Assembly: GCA_003615045.1 (NCBI GenBank)
Contig: ML014112.1
Coordinates: 1 to 64,000 of the forward strand
Direction: 5' to 3'
Length of the DNA: 64,000 nucleotides
Origin: Caulochytrium protostelioides
Lineage: Eukaryota > Chytridiomycota > Caulochytriomycetes > Caulochytriales > Caulochytriaceae
The notes beneath the pieces are model-generated. The model was not told where the DNA came from. It did no database searches and was given only the letters and a program-made list of their open reading frames with translations. Below are positions 19,901 to 30,670 of this stretch, one piece after another. The translations under genes were made by a program, and so were the position numbers. Position 1 is the first letter of the stretch, and the number at the start of each line of letters is the position of its first letter.

Positions 19901-21748
19901 GACGACGACGCGAGGCACATGACGACGACGGCGCTGTGTGCCGCACTGTTTCGGTCAATGAGCAACGCGCTGCGGCTCTGGATCGGGCTGCACGTGCTGC
20001 CCCGCGCGGGTGCCGCGGCGCTCGTGGCCTGGTCGGCCCAGTGCTGCGTGGCGCAGCTGCCGTTGTTCGTACCAGAGACGATCGACGCCGCCGTCGCTAC
20101 TGTGTCTGCCACCGCGCCCATGGCGGCCCCGACGCCGTGCTTTCTCCTGACGGCAACGACGGGGCTGTATCTGTTCACGGCGAACCCCGACGCCGACCGG
20201 GACGCAGTCGCAGCGGCCGCGGCGGCGCTGGCGGCGGCGGCGCCCGGCGGCGATGAGGATCCCGCCGCGGGCCGCGACGACCGCTGGCTCACCTACGGGT
20301 TCGTGGATCCTGGCGCGTTTCTGCAACTCGTGCGCCACATCCCGCCCGCGGCGCTCGTCCGCATTGACCGTGATGCGACGATCGGCGCCGTGACGCTGCG
20401 CTATGATCCTGCCGTCCGACCCGATGGGCTCGACAGCGGCGGCGCCGGCGACCAGCACGCCGCCGCCGCCGCCGAGGCGAAAGACGGTGGCGCCGCGTTG
20501 ATTGCCCGGCTCGCGAGTCTGGTGCTGCTGATGCCGACGCGCGACGCGTTGAACGCTCTCGTGCGCGCGCTGCAGACCGCGCTGCCGTGCAGCGGCGGCC
20601 CGGGACCGCGTGACGCCGATGTCGACGTGAGCGCTTGGTCGCGGCGGCAGCTGGCGGCCGACCTGCGTGCCGACACGGCGCCGGCGCGCCTCTCGACGCT
20701 CGTGGTGCACGATCCGCCCATGGCCCGCGGCGGCGGTGACGGCGTCGGCGACGGCGGCGGCGACGGCGGCGGCGACGCGGCGTCGCTCGTGCTCGTGCGG
20801 CCCCGCCCCGCCGGACCGGACGCGCCGCCCCCCGCCGCGTTGTCGAGCGCACGTGGCCGTGGCGGCGGCGCGAAGGCCATCGCCCGCCGGTGGACGGCGT
20901 GGATGGGAGCGTCGCCTCCGGATGCGTCTGCGGCGCCCCCGGCGGCGGCCTTTCCGCCTCGGGTCCGGAAGATCGCGCTGCCGCTGCCGCCGCCGCCGCC
21001 GCCACCGTCCGTCGGGGACCCGCAGCATCCGGACGCGCTCCGTGTGGTGTGTGCCGCGGCGTTCATTGAGGCTGCTGCCGCCGCCGCCGTCGACCGCGAG
21101 CCTCCCCTCGCGGTCTGGCCCGGGACGCTCGTGGTCACGCCGGAGGCGATCGAGCTGGTCACGCTGCGCCACGATGTGTTCCCGCCGGTCGTGATGGACG
21201 CGGCCGGCGCGCCGGCGGGGCCGCCGGCGGCGGTGCGCGGCTACACGCCGCCGTGGCGCGGCCGACTTGCCGATCGTGTGGCGTATACGCAGCGGCGAGC
21301 CGCGGCGCCGCTCGCGCGGCTGCACGCTGTGGCGCGCGCCCGCGCCTCGCGCTACGACGCCGCCCTGCGCCCGCCGCAGGACCGCGAGGCGGCGGCCGCG
21401 GTGGCGGCCGCGACGAACGGCGCGGGCGCGCCGTGCACGGCGTCCGAGACGGCCGCGGGACGTTGGCTCGAGCGCGGCGGGTGCGGCCCGCTGATGCGGG
21501 CCTCGGGCGCCGCGCAGCAGCCGCACGGGTGGCACTGGTGGCTGCGGTTCTGGTTTACCATCGATGGCGCGTCATCCGACGGCGCGTCAGCCGACGGCGT
21601 GCCGTCCGACGGCGTGCCATCGCCGCGCGTGATGTATGCGTGGGACGTCGTGACGGTCGACTATGCGAGCGCCGAGGCCGTGATTGCCGCGATCCAAGCG
21701 GCGACGCCAGCCGGCCACGTGCGGTTTTTGCTCGACCATGATGATTAA
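16718..21748 (+). CDS. Large LRR protein, STK11-interacting-protein-like
   Basis: 1676 residues from ATG 16718 (CGCCATGA). Order: a disordered Ala/Pro leader; a helical N-terminal part (about 85-200); leucine-rich repeats around residues 370-630, e.g. LVVLDLSRNGLTELPAACM, CIYLNLSFNPFDAVP, VTHLNLAGNALESV, AQLDVRHNRIADV. The LRR cap YRATLLTYFRDRAESVLLDGR resembles the cap of STK11IP (LIP1), which ends its repeats with a similar LLDG stretch. Then follows a long low-complexity region with RS, His-rich (about residue 804) and Thr/Ala runs, and a structured C-terminal part (about 1090-1676). STK11IP-type proteins sit on lysosomal or vacuolar membranes and bind V-ATPase or LKB1 in animals. That link is by architecture only. 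Convergent with the exonuclease gene, 85 bp away. Confidence 0.7.
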
Positions 21749-21833
21749 ATGATTTCCCTCCAGGCATACCTATATACGATAAGAGCGGCGCGATGGACCT
21801 CACGCTGCGTTCATGATCGCCCACCGTCGACCG

Positions 21834-23870
21834 TCAACACAGGTGCCCGTCTCGGGGCGATTCAAGGCACTCGGCGGGGTGGAGCGGCATGGAGAAAGAC
21901 GCGGCGAGCGGCAGATGATCGCTCGGACTCGTGAGATTGGGCAGGCCGGGCCGCAAGAGATGGCCCTTGGGCAGCGCTAGGATGCGCGTGACGCGGATCG
22001 TCGACGGGTCCGCCAACTCGTCGGCCGTCGCTTTCGGCAGCGGCGGCGGCGGCGGCGGCGTCGCCGCGGCGGCGGCATCGGCCCCCTCCGAGGGCAAGGA
22101 CGGCTCGGGCTGGAGCGGCTCGGGATGGCCGTGGGTAAACAGCAAATAATCGAGCGTGCCCTTCCAGCTCGTCCAGTTGGTCCAGGTCGGCTCGCCCCGC
22201 CAGAGCTGCTGGCCCGGCGGCCATCCCGGGTTGCGGGTATGGCCCGGGTCGAGGTCGATGTAGTTACCGAACGCGCTCGTGAGCCGGGGGAACGCGCGCA
22301 GTCCGGCCAGCATCGTCTCCACCGGCAGCCGCGTGTCCGGCGGCAGTCGCCGCATCGAGAGGATCGGCAGCGCGCCGAACTCTTCGCCCTCGACGTAGTT
22401 CGTGCGGTCGGGCGGCGGCGCGTCCGGATCGCCCATGTTGATGTCACCCATCGCCTTTTCGGCGTCTTCGCCGTGTTCGATGGCCTTCGGCTCGAGGTCT
22501 TGCCGCTCCTCCTCCGACAGCGGGAGGGCCATAATCGCCTTGTAGCTCGGCTCAGCGGGCGTCAGATTCAAGTCGCCGCACATAAAGATTGGCCATGCCG
22601 ACCCGGCATCGACAGGGGCCGGATGATCTGGCGAGGCATCAGACGGCGTCGCTGCCGCTGCCGCTGTTTGGTCCGCCAGCGCGCGTCCCGTTTCGGTCTC
22701 GGTGGGTACGACCTCGTCCGATGCTGGCGCGGGCTCGCCTGCGGCCTGCGCAGCCCAGCGCAGCATGTGCTGGCGCATCGTATTGGCGTTGTGGAACGAG
22801 ACATAGAACTGTCGGAGTTTCTGGTAATGCGCCGACGGCTTCCAGAACAAATGCTGGTTTGTCACGATCATCCCGCGTCGCGGGGTGCGCGATACTGGGC
22901 ATGACGACGCGACGAGCTCGAAGGCCAGCACCTGGGCCACGTTGCCCGTGTACGGGTCGATCGCCGTGGGCGTCGCGAGCGGCGATTGGTCGAAGGCGAT
23001 CGTCTGGTACCGCACCAATCGGAACTTGGCGGGGTTCCAGTACGTGAGTAGGCCGTGCGTCTGGGCCTCAATGCGCTCCGGGTTCTTGGGCAAGTACCGA
23101 TAGTGGTACCCGAGCTGGGTGAGCCAGGGGCGGTAGTTCTTGGTGAAGTTGTCGACCTCCTGGAGGGTCGCCAGATCGTAGGGCATCAATTCGTCCACGA
23201 GCTGCTCGCGCAGCCGCTGCATGCGGTACTTGCCTTTCAGCTCGAGCTTGCCAGCGTACGGGAACCAGTCGCGTTTCACGAGCGTCTGCGACAGCACGTT
23301 GTAGGTGAGCAGCGTGAACGCAAACGCAGAGGGCGTCTGCTCGAGGCTCGGCCTCGCCCCCGTCTCGGCCTCGCCCGCAGCCTTCACATCATGCGGATCT
23401 ATTTCGGCCTCATGGGCCTCCGGGATCTCATGCGTAGCGACCGCCGCGGGCGATAGCGCCGCTGCCGACGCCGCCGAGCGACCAAAGCGCGTCGCGATCC
23501 AGTGGCGTTCGGGCGTCATGACCGCCCGCGAGGCCGCCGCCGCCGCCGCACGCGCGCGCGCATCGCTCGGGGCAGAGTGCTTGGCGGTCGTTGCCATGGC
23601 CATAGCCGTTGCCGTGGTTGTCGCCGTCGCAGCGACAGCGACAGCGACGCCGGACGCAGGGACCATCGTGCCCGTCATGTCGACGCGCGGGTCAGCCGGG
23701 GGGCAGGCGGTTCGGTCGAGGCGAGCGGCAGCGGGATGAATGGTGGACAGCGGCTCGAGGACGGCGGCGCGTGAGGACGGTGACGCGGGCAGCCGTGGCG
23801 GCGCAGGGCGCGATGACGGGACCACGTGGTGCGGACGGGCGGGCACCACGTGATCGGCACGACGGCGCAT
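21834..23870 (-). CDS. NGL/CCR4-type RNA exonuclease (EEP fold)
   Basis: 678 residues from the ATG at 23870; an ATG at 23678 is an equally good start and gives a shorter Ala/Thr-rich leader. The endonuclease-exonuclease-phosphatase domain begins at FAFTLLTYNVLSQTLVKRDW. Motifs follow in order: DLATLQEVDNFTKNYRPWL (catalytic Glu), GMIVTNQHLFWKPS, FMCGDLNLTPAEPSYKAI (Asp/Asn), a GTLDYLLFTHG block, and the final SPSDHLPLAASF (Asp-His). The layout fits yeast Ngl2/Ngl3 and animal Angel-type 3' exonucleases acting on RNA, rather than Ccr4 itself, because no leucine-rich repeats precede the nuclease. An acidic, Asp-rich insertion lies between the GDLN motif and the last third. Confidence 0.85.
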   Translation of the reverse strand: MRRRADHVVPARPHHVVPSSRPAPPRLPASPSSRAAVLEPLSTIHPAAARLDRTACPPADPRVDMTGTMVPASGVAVAVAATATTTATAMAMATTAKHSAPSDARARAAAAAASRAVMTPERHWIATRFGRSAASAAALSPAAVATHEIPEAHEAEIDPHDVKAAGEAETGARPSLEQTPSAFAFTLLTYNVLSQTLVKRDWFPYAGKLELKGKYRMQRLREQLVDELMPYDLATLQEVDNFTKNYRPWLTQLGYHYRYLPKNPERIEAQTHGLLTYWNPAKFRLVRYQTIAFDQSPLATPTAIDPYTGNVAQVLAFELVASSCPVSRTPRRGMIVTNQHLFWKPSAHYQKLRQFYVSFHNANTMRQHMLRWAAQAAGEPAPASDEVVPTETETGRALADQTAAAAATPSDASPDHPAPVDAGSAWPIFMCGDLNLTPAEPSYKAIMALPLSEEERQDLEPKAIEHGEDAEKAMGDINMGDPDAPPPDRTNYVEGEEFGALPILSMRRLPPDTRLPVETMLAGLRAFPRLTSAFGNYIDLDPGHTRNPGWPPGQQLWRGEPTWTNWTSWKGTLDYLLFTHGHPEPLQPEPSLPSEGADAAAAATPPPPPPLPKATADELADPSTIRVTRILALPKGHLLRPGLPNLTSPSDHLPLAASFSMPLHPAECLESPRDGHLC

Positions 23871-24080
23871 ACCGAACGGCGAGTCGCGCAACACTCCGAT
23901 CCATCATGAACGTCGCGAGAAGTCGCGAGCTCACAAGATAGGAAAATCGAGAGAAGCACGTCGGAGTCGCTGCGGCGACGGCGGCGGCGACGGCGGCGCG
24001 CGGTGGAAGGCGCAAAGCCCGCCGTGGTGTGGCTTATGCGGGATGCGCGATGCGGATATACTGACCTCATCCATCTACTG

Positions 24081-24290
24081 ACCTCATGCGCACACCATGC
24101 CCTAGGACTCCTCCCCGCAGCAGACGCGCATTCGGTTCAGTATCGGATGACTTTGCCGACCACAAGCTGCAACCAGGTTTGCCCGGCGTTGTGGCACAAT
24201 GCTATCGGTCTGGCGGTTAAGGCCAGACAGCGGATGTTCAACGCGGCATGGAGATCGCGGTTCACCAACGTGCTGCGGGTGGCTTCACTG
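24081..24290 (-). mobile_element. Fanzor-like nuclease remnant, copy 2
   Basis: Read on the minus strand it gives ATRSTLVNRDLHAALNIR, the RuvC-III end of a TnpB/Fanzor-type protein with the catalytic Asp kept. A degenerate tail follows to a stop at 24139-24137. Similarity to the other copies continues past the stop (ACCGAATGCGCG...) to GTGTGCGCATGAGG at 24095-24082. The upstream protein is not recognisable. It is the only one of the five copies on this strand. A direct repeat TACTGACCTCAT occurs twice just beyond its 3' end (about 24059-24070 and 24077-24088). Confidence 0.6.
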
Positions 24291-24670
24291 CCGTGGGCGG
24301 CTTCATACCATAGCTACCCTCAACGCTGCCAACGCGAAGCCCGCGGCGTCAACGAGCAGCAAGCCGACGTCGTAGCCAGAGCATCGTGGCCAGCATCGTC
24401 TGGACGACCACGCGACCACGGGGTGACATTGCAACATGCTTTAGGCGCCGTGTAGGACGCGGCCGAGTCTCTCCTCGCTCACGCGGAGGGGTATCGGCGC
24501 CACCGAGGGCGAGCAGGTCTTGCCGTGGACACCCGTCCGGTGCCGAGCCATCACGAGCGATCATCTGTCGCTCGCTCGCCTTTCCCTATCCTTTCTTTTG
24601 ACTTATATGGATACGTATATGGATGGTGACATTATAAGTGGTTCGCTCAGGATTTTCGGACGAATGCAGG

Positions 24671-24838
24671 TTAGCCCGTGACCGCGGCGGCCTTGGCCGT
24701 GGGCTCGGTGCTCGCGAGGACCTTGGTCACCGCGTCCTTCGCTGTATCGTCGGCAACGTCGTAGTTCGTGTAGCCCTTGGGGGCGTTCCCCAAGTAGACG
24801 GTCTCGCGGTCCCTATCATCATACCATACACACGCCAT
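24671..24838 (-). CDS. Possible small protein, 55 residues
   Basis: An ATG-started frame encoding MACVWYDDRDRETVYLGN, then APKGYTNYDVADDTAKDA, then a Lys/Ala/Thr tail. It looks protein-like and hydrophilic and ends in TAA. The bases before the GGACCGCGAG stretch (GATGATAG) could also be a splice acceptor, in which case this is the last exon of a longer gene. Family not recognised. Confidence 0.35.
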   Translation of the reverse strand: MACVWYDDRDRETVYLGNAPKGYTNYDVADDTAKDAVTKVLASTEPTAKAAAVTG

Positions 24839-25340
24839 AGTGTCATGCTCTTGAGGATGCGATGCGATGCATACTCCGGATCTGTCCAGCAGTGGCGATG
24901 GCCGATCGCGGTGCTCGGATGGCGAAGGGAGGCCGCGCTCTGCGGACGATGGCTGAGCGTCTTCGCCTTGCCCTGGACCCCGCCGGAGCCGGCACCTTCC
25001 GCGCTCCAGCTGAGGGGCCGGGCGTAGTCCCGTCGATCCCTGAAATGCGAGGCACGTGCTTGCTCACCGCCACGTGGGCGACATCTGGTGTCGGACGTGG
25101 CCAACACGAACACGTGTCCCGTGTGGTCGCCCGAGCCTCTCGCGGCCGCGTAACCCACCGGCGAGCACCGCCTATCTCTTGCTGGCATCGCGCCCCTATG
25201 GCGGGCATCGCTATGTCTGGCCGACGTCTCTCCTCGGATCTTGCTCCAACCTGGTGGCTCGGTCACACAGCGAGTCCACCTCTTCTTGGATCCGGCTCCC
25301 TGGATCTCGTGCCGGTCGCTGAGTGTTGCTCGCAGCCATC
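24839..25340. other. Upstream region of MFS gene
   Basis: Lies between the small minus-strand frame and the transporter start. No gene recognised; presumably holds the transporter promoter and any upstream exon of the small gene. Confidence 0.4.
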
Positions 25341-27467
25341 ATGCCCCATATCGACGGACCTGTCGCGGCCCCTGCCGGTCCTGTCGCCGTCGCCGTCGCC
25401 GTCACCGTTGCCGACAACAGCACGGGCAACGGTATCGACGATGAGCAGCAGCCGCTGCTGACCCACCTCGAGGATGACCTCGCCGACGACCCCGCGCCGC
25501 CGTCGGCATCACCAGCGCCGGCGCCACGGGCCATCCGTCCGCCACGCCGCGCCTTCGTGCTAATCGCGCTGTTCGCCGGCATCTTCCTAAGCTCGCTCGA
25601 CAACACCATCGTGGCAGCGCTGTATACGCTGATCGGCACCGACTTCCGTGCAAGCGACCGCGCCGGATGGATCGTCACGGCGTACATGTTGTGCAACACG
25701 GCATTCCAGCCCATTTACGGCCAGCTCGCCGACGCGCTCGGCCGCCGGACCGCGTTTCTCGCGGGCATGACGCTGTTCACCGTGGGCTCTGCGTGCTGCG
25801 GGGTCGCCCCGTCGATGCCCGCGCTGGTGCTCAGCCGCGCCCTCGCTGGCATCGGCGGCGGCGGCGTGCTGACCACGGCCACGATCATCATGAGCGACCT
25901 GGTGCCGCTGCGCCAGCGCGGACAGCTCCAGGGGTTCGGCAACGTCGTCTACGGCGCGGCGAGCCTCGTCGGTGGACCCCTCGGCGGCTACCTCGCCGAT
26001 GTTGCCTCGTGGCGCTGGGCCTTCTACCTCCACTTGCCAATCGCGGTGCCGGCGATCCTCATGGGGGCGTGGGCGATCCCCGATGAGGCAACGACGTCGC
26101 GACCACCCTCGCCGTCACCGCCGCTGTCGTCGTCGTCCGCAGCCGCTGCCAGCGAAGTCAGCCATGAGCGCTGGCGATGGGTACTGCTGACGCCGTTGCG
26201 ATGGTGGAAGCCGCGGCAGCGATGGCAGGCGGCCACGATGCAGTTCGACACGCTGGGCGCCGTCGTGCTCATCAGTGCCATGACACTGCTCGTGCTTGGG
26301 CTGAGCGCCGCGGCGCACGGCGTGACGGTCGTGCCGGACCCGGCGTCCGGCGGCGAGACGGCGCCGTGGACGATCGTGCTGCCTTGGCGAACGGCCAGCG
26401 TGGGCGGCACGCTCGCCCTCGGCGCCGCGCTACTCGCCGCGTTTGCGTGGATCGAGACGACGGTCGCGACGGCGCCGCTGCTGCCGCCACGGCTGTGGCG
26501 GCAGCCGACAGCGGTCGCGGCTCTGCTGGCGAACGGGTTCGGCTCGGCTGCCGCACTCGCTTCCGTGTTCCTGGTGCCAGTCTACTTCCAGGTTGGCCAC
26601 GGCGTCTCAGCCGCGCGCGCGGGTCTGCGGCTCGTCCCCAAGGTCCTGGGCGCGAGCGCTGGCTCGCTGGGCGCCGGATGGGTCCTGGCCCAGACGGGTG
26701 ACTTCTGTCGACCCACGTGGTTCGGCGGTTTCGCGATGGTCGTGGGTGACGTGTGGCTCATGCGGACATGGCGGCCCGTGCCACGTGGCGTCGCGCCGCT
26801 GGAGCGCGATGCCTCGTGGCAGATACCGATGCTGTCGTGGCGGGACACGACACTGCCGCTCGTGCTCCACGGGATTGGCTACGGCTGCATCCTGACCACG
26901 TTGCTGATCGCGATGCTTGCGAGTGTGCAGGCCCACCAGCAGCAGCAGCCGCCGCGGCAGCAGCGTCCGGTGGCGTCGATCACGCCGGCCACCACCGACG
27001 TTGAGCGGCAGCTACCTGGCGAGACGCAAAGCAATTCGGCTCGCGCGGCTCGCGACGATACGGCGGTAGCCTCCGCCGCAACTTACCTTTTCCGTTCCTG
27101 CGGTGCTCTCGTTGGCGTCGCGGTCACGCAAATGTGGGTGCAGGCCACGCTCCTGGGCAAGCTCGCCGCGCCCGAGGCGGCCGTCTTTAATCCGCCGTCT
27201 GGGCCGCTTCCGCCGCACCAGATGGCGCGCGTGCTGGATGTGCTTCAGAACCACTTGAGCGACTTGCAGATGCCAGGCACGCTACCACTGCCCGACGCTG
27301 CCGTCGATCGCACCGTCATTGCTTACTTGGCCGCCGTGATGGCCGCGTGGCGCTGGTGCCTCGGCGCCTCGGTGCTCGCTTTCCTCTCGAGTCTGCTCCT
27401 CCGTCCGCATCCGCTGGCCGCGTCGCATGCACCGTCACAGACTTCGACATCAGCGGATGACGAATAA
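25341..27467 (+). CDS. DHA2-type MFS transporter (14 TM)
   Basis: 708 residues from ATG 25341; earlier in-frame codons start only with GTG. After an acidic cytosolic leader, the first helix carries the DHA2 motif SSLDNTIVAALY. GQLADALGRRTAFLAG is the loop 2-3 MFS signature and GGGGVLTTATIIMSDLVP fits helix 4. GPLGGYLADVASWRWAFYL is the drug-antiporter motif C region. Roughly 14 hydrophobic helices follow, interrupted by two Ser/Pro or Gln-rich loops. Fungal relatives are plasma-membrane or vacuolar exporters of drugs, toxins or basic amino acids (Vba/Azr types); substrate cannot be told from sequence. No biosynthetic cluster surrounds it. Confidence 0.88.
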   Translation: MPHIDGPVAAPAGPVAVAVAVTVADNSTGNGIDDEQQPLLTHLEDDLADDPAPPSASPAPAPRAIRPPRRAFVLIALFAGIFLSSLDNTIVAALYTLIGTDFRASDRAGWIVTAYMLCNTAFQPIYGQLADALGRRTAFLAGMTLFTVGSACCGVAPSMPALVLSRALAGIGGGGVLTTATIIMSDLVPLRQRGQLQGFGNVVYGAASLVGGPLGGYLADVASWRWAFYLHLPIAVPAILMGAWAIPDEATTSRPPSPSPPLSSSSAAAASEVSHERWRWVLLTPLRWWKPRQRWQAATMQFDTLGAVVLISAMTLLVLGLSAAAHGVTVVPDPASGGETAPWTIVLPWRTASVGGTLALGAALLAAFAWIETTVATAPLLPPRLWRQPTAVAALLANGFGSAAALASVFLVPVYFQVGHGVSAARAGLRLVPKVLGASAGSLGAGWVLAQTGDFCRPTWFGGFAMVVGDVWLMRTWRPVPRGVAPLERDASWQIPMLSWRDTTLPLVLHGIGYGCILTTLLIAMLASVQAHQQQQPPRQQRPVASITPATTDVERQLPGETQSNSARAARDDTAVASAATYLFRSCGALVGVAVTQMWVQATLLGKLAAPEAAVFNPPSGPLPPHQMARVLDVLQNHLSDLQMPGTLPLPDAAVDRTVIAYLAAVMAAWRWCLGASVLAFLSSLLLRPHPLAASHAPSQTSTSADDE

Positions 27468-28111
27468 GTGAGAATATGCTGTACTCATACGCATACTCGT
27501 ACATACTCATGCTCATATCGCTGATCCTTGAATCCAGGCCGCGAGCGTGGTGAGCGCCGCAACGGCAGGCGCAGTCACTTGGCTGGGCGACGCGTGGACC
27601 TCAACTGCCGGCAAGCCCAGTCACTGCGCGACGCGGGCCCAGTCACCGCGCTGCCAGCCATGCAGTCCGCCCCGCCCGTGGCGCCGCGCGGCCGCCACGC
27701 ACCAGCACGAGGATCGCGGCCGTCGATGCCGCGGCCTGCGATTCGTCTGCTCCGATGGCGCCGGTGGTCCATGAGGTTCATGTCGGGTCAGGTCCGTCTC
27801 AAAGATGATGCGTGCTTGTGCAGAACCCATCTCACTATCCATCCAGTCCGTCTCTCATCATGCCCGACTGCGACCGGTCAGCTTGCCGATCGGCGGCTCG
27901 TCCGGTTGGCGATGTTGGGTGGGGATCATGGCAAGAAGGGGAGCGCGCGTGCAAACACACCCACGAATCCACAACACAACTGCGTAACTCCGATCCTGTC
28001 ACGCCGTGCACCCCTTCTCAGGATAGCAGATCCCACGCCTTTCTCGACGCCCGTTCGCACACGTCAGCGTGTGTTCTTTCGAGTCTGGTCCACGTCGCCC
28101 ATCACACATCA
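27468..28111. other. Intergenic, MFS to orphan gene
   Basis: Starts with a short AT-richer repeat of CATACTCATAC type just after the MFS stop (about 27483-27515). No gene with this genome's coding bias is visible. Confidence 0.5.
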
Positions 28112-30670
28112 ATGGCGCTGGCGGCACTCTGGCCGCCGTCCGGCGACTTCAGACAGGATCACCCCGATCTCGCCGACTCGGCAATCCAGCTGACATCACC
28201 GCCGCTCACCGCATCCGCCTTCAAGTCTGCGGCCATGGCGACCACCGAGACGGACACGTCTTGGCCGTCGTCTACGGGCCCGCCACCCGTCTTACTGCGC
28301 TTTGATGGCGCCGTGCTCGCCACGCCGGCGCTGCTCTGCCAAGCCGTCCAGATCGTGCGATACCATGCCGCCGACGCTGCCGCGGCCGCAGCAGCAAGCA
28401 GCGTCACCATCGATGACGGGGTCAATGTCGACCTCGATGCGGCATTCACCGCGCCAACCGCCACGTCAACACCGATCCCGGTGATCGTGTTGGTCGCGGC
28501 CCTGCATCGTCCGGGTCATCCTGTGGACGTACTCGTCGAACTCATGCAGGCGGCGGGCATGCGTTCGGCATCGCCTGCCCCCGCAGCGTCCTCGACGGCG
28601 TCGTCGGCATCAGCTTCAGCATCGCCGTGGAAGCCTCCAGTGGCTGCCGAAGCCAGGCCGGCATCGCCGTCACCGTCGGCGAAAGCGCTGGCGTTCTTGT
28701 CGGTCATCGCGCAGCTCGAGCGCTTCCACGTGCAGCTGGTCCGCGCTGGATGCATCGCGCTACTGCCGCCCGGCGGTGCGATGCCCCTGCGGCAGGCCGT
28801 TATGACCGCCGCCGACCGAGCCGAGGCGCAGCTGTATGCTTCGTTCGAAACGATGCGGGAGATCCTGCACGCGGCGCACGTCGTCGGCGAGCTGACGCCG
28901 CGGTCGCAGGCCGCGCTCGTGGCCCACGCCGCCGCATGGGCCGCCACCGTGCTGGCGGGCGCGCTCGAGGCCGCCGCCGCCATCGCGGCATATACGGAGA
29001 CCCAGACCGCGCTCCGCGCGGGCGTGCCGCTCACCGCAGGGTCGGCGTGGGAGCCGTTGCTGGTCGACATGCTCCACGGCCGCCACCAGGTCCTTGATCT
29101 TCATGCTGCCGCCCGCAACGACTCACATGGTGATGGTGACGGCCACAGCGGCGACGGTGAGAGCGTGCTCCCGCTCCTGGGTAGTGGCGACGCCGGCGAG
29201 CGATACTTCCGCGGCGTCCACGCCGTGCTCGCGCGGCAGCTGACGCGTCTCCAGCGCGGCCGCCGTCGCGCGTGCTACGTCTGCACCGCTGCGCGCGAAA
29301 CGGTCGTGCGGCAACATCGCTTCACAGACGCCGCCACAAACATCGCCGCAGCGCATGTGCTCGCTGTGCCCAGCAAAATCGAGGCGCCCGGAGTGTTCCC
29401 GATTGTGCCCGATTTCCTGCCGCCCGCAGACGGAACGCTCGCCATCGCGGACATCAAGACGGCCAGCGACGTGCTGGCGACCCTGTTGGGGAGCGCCGCC
29501 GGCAGCGTTGCCGCCTATGCGTACGGCGACCACCACGGCCTTGCCGTGGCCACGTTGCCGTTCGCCGTCGTTCACTCGCAGCCGCCGCGCCCGCCGCCGT
29601 CGGCTGCTGCCGGGCGGGCCTCCACCGCCGCGCTCGCCCATGGGATCCAGCTCACGGCTGACGGTGTGCGCCGCCACTTTCAGCCCGACACCGCGGCCGC
29701 GATCCCGCCCGCCCTCGCCGCTGCTAGCGGTCTGATGGATCCGCTGGCGCTCACAGTGGCGCACATCATCGTTGGTGCCGCGCGCATCCGCATCACGCGC
29801 TGGCGCTTCGTGCGGCTCGCGCTCTCTAGCCTCAGTGCGACGGCGACGCCTGCCGCCATGACCGCCGCCGCCCCGACGACCATCTCGACGTATACGGGCA
29901 CCGACATCACGACATCCATTCTATCGTCCGCAGCGCTAGCACGGCCCACGACGTGGTCGCTGACGTGCCGCCGCAACATCGGCGTACTGGACGTCCGCGC
30001 GCGCGGCAGCGGTCTCGATGGCGGCGCCTCCTTCCTCACGCGGACGTTCGCGTGCCTCGCCCGCCTCGCGGTGCGGCAGGATGACGCGGCGCCGACGCGG
30101 GACGCTGGTCGCGCGCCGCTACTCATGGCCACGAGTCCGCGCTGCGTATCTCTCGCGTTCCTCGCGCACGACGGCCCCGCGGCTGCCTGGGACGACGCAG
30201 TCGACGACGCAGTCTGTCTCGACGGTGCCGGGTCGGTCTCCCTTGCGGCGGCGCCGAGCGGAAGCGGCCCAGGATTGCCGCCGACGCCAACCCCCATGGC
30301 CGCCGCTGCCGCGGCTTATACGGCGCCCTTAGCCCGGCTGGGCACGGCGACGTGGACGCCGCGCCGCGCGTTGTTCCACGTCGCGCGGGACCCGCCGCTG
30401 ACGCAGCCGCTCGTGGGCGCGCTGCTCGCGGCGCTGCGGGACGCCGGCGTCGGCGTGCTCATGCTGGGCTTCACGGCGGGCGGCGGCGCACTGGGCGAGG
30501 ATGACGACGCCCGTGAAACGAAAGAGAACGATGAGGACGCGGCCGGGGGCACGGCCACGCCGCGCGGCACCCTGGGGATCGTGGTGGGCGACGGGCAGGC
30601 GCCCCGGGCCTGGCGCGTCATCACGACTTGGATGGCCTCGCAGCAGCCGACGCCGTCGACGACTTCCTAG
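28112..30670 (+). CDS. Hypothetical large protein, family unknown
   Basis: 852 residues from the ATG at 28112 (ATCAATGG). An ATG at 28235 in a strong context (GCGGCCATGG) is the alternative, and the frame is open further upstream without a convincing start. Third positions are strongly GC-biased, so it is a real gene. The sequence is Ala-rich with helical blocks, for example SVIAQLERFHVQLVRAGC, AEAQLYASFETMREILHAA and GVHAVLARQLTRLQRGRRRA. The last block precedes a stretch with two Cys-type residues (CYVCTAARETVV) and a cluster IEAPGVFPIVPDFLPPADG. There is no signal peptide or clear membrane helix. An acidic segment (DDARETKENDEDA) sits near the C terminus. I cannot assign a function. Confidence 0.7.
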   Translation: MALAALWPPSGDFRQDHPDLADSAIQLTSPPLTASAFKSAAMATTETDTSWPSSTGPPPVLLRFDGAVLATPALLCQAVQIVRYHAADAAAAAAASSVTIDDGVNVDLDAAFTAPTATSTPIPVIVLVAALHRPGHPVDVLVELMQAAGMRSASPAPAASSTASSASASASPWKPPVAAEARPASPSPSAKALAFLSVIAQLERFHVQLVRAGCIALLPPGGAMPLRQAVMTAADRAEAQLYASFETMREILHAAHVVGELTPRSQAALVAHAAAWAATVLAGALEAAAAIAAYTETQTALRAGVPLTAGSAWEPLLVDMLHGRHQVLDLHAAARNDSHGDGDGHSGDGESVLPLLGSGDAGERYFRGVHAVLARQLTRLQRGRRRACYVCTAARETVVRQHRFTDAATNIAAAHVLAVPSKIEAPGVFPIVPDFLPPADGTLAIADIKTASDVLATLLGSAAGSVAAYAYGDHHGLAVATLPFAVVHSQPPRPPPSAAAGRASTAALAHGIQLTADGVRRHFQPDTAAAIPPALAAASGLMDPLALTVAHIIVGAARIRITRWRFVRLALSSLSATATPAAMTAAAPTTISTYTGTDITTSILSSAALARPTTWSLTCRRNIGVLDVRARGSGLDGGASFLTRTFACLARLAVRQDDAAPTRDAGRAPLLMATSPRCVSLAFLAHDGPAAAWDDAVDDAVCLDGAGSVSLAAAPSGSGPGLPPTPTPMAAAAAAYTAPLARLGTATWTPRRALFHVARDPPLTQPLVGALLAALRDAGVGVLMLGFTAGGGALGEDDDARETKENDEDAAGGTATPRGTLGIVVGDGQAPRAWRVITTWMASQQPTPSTTS

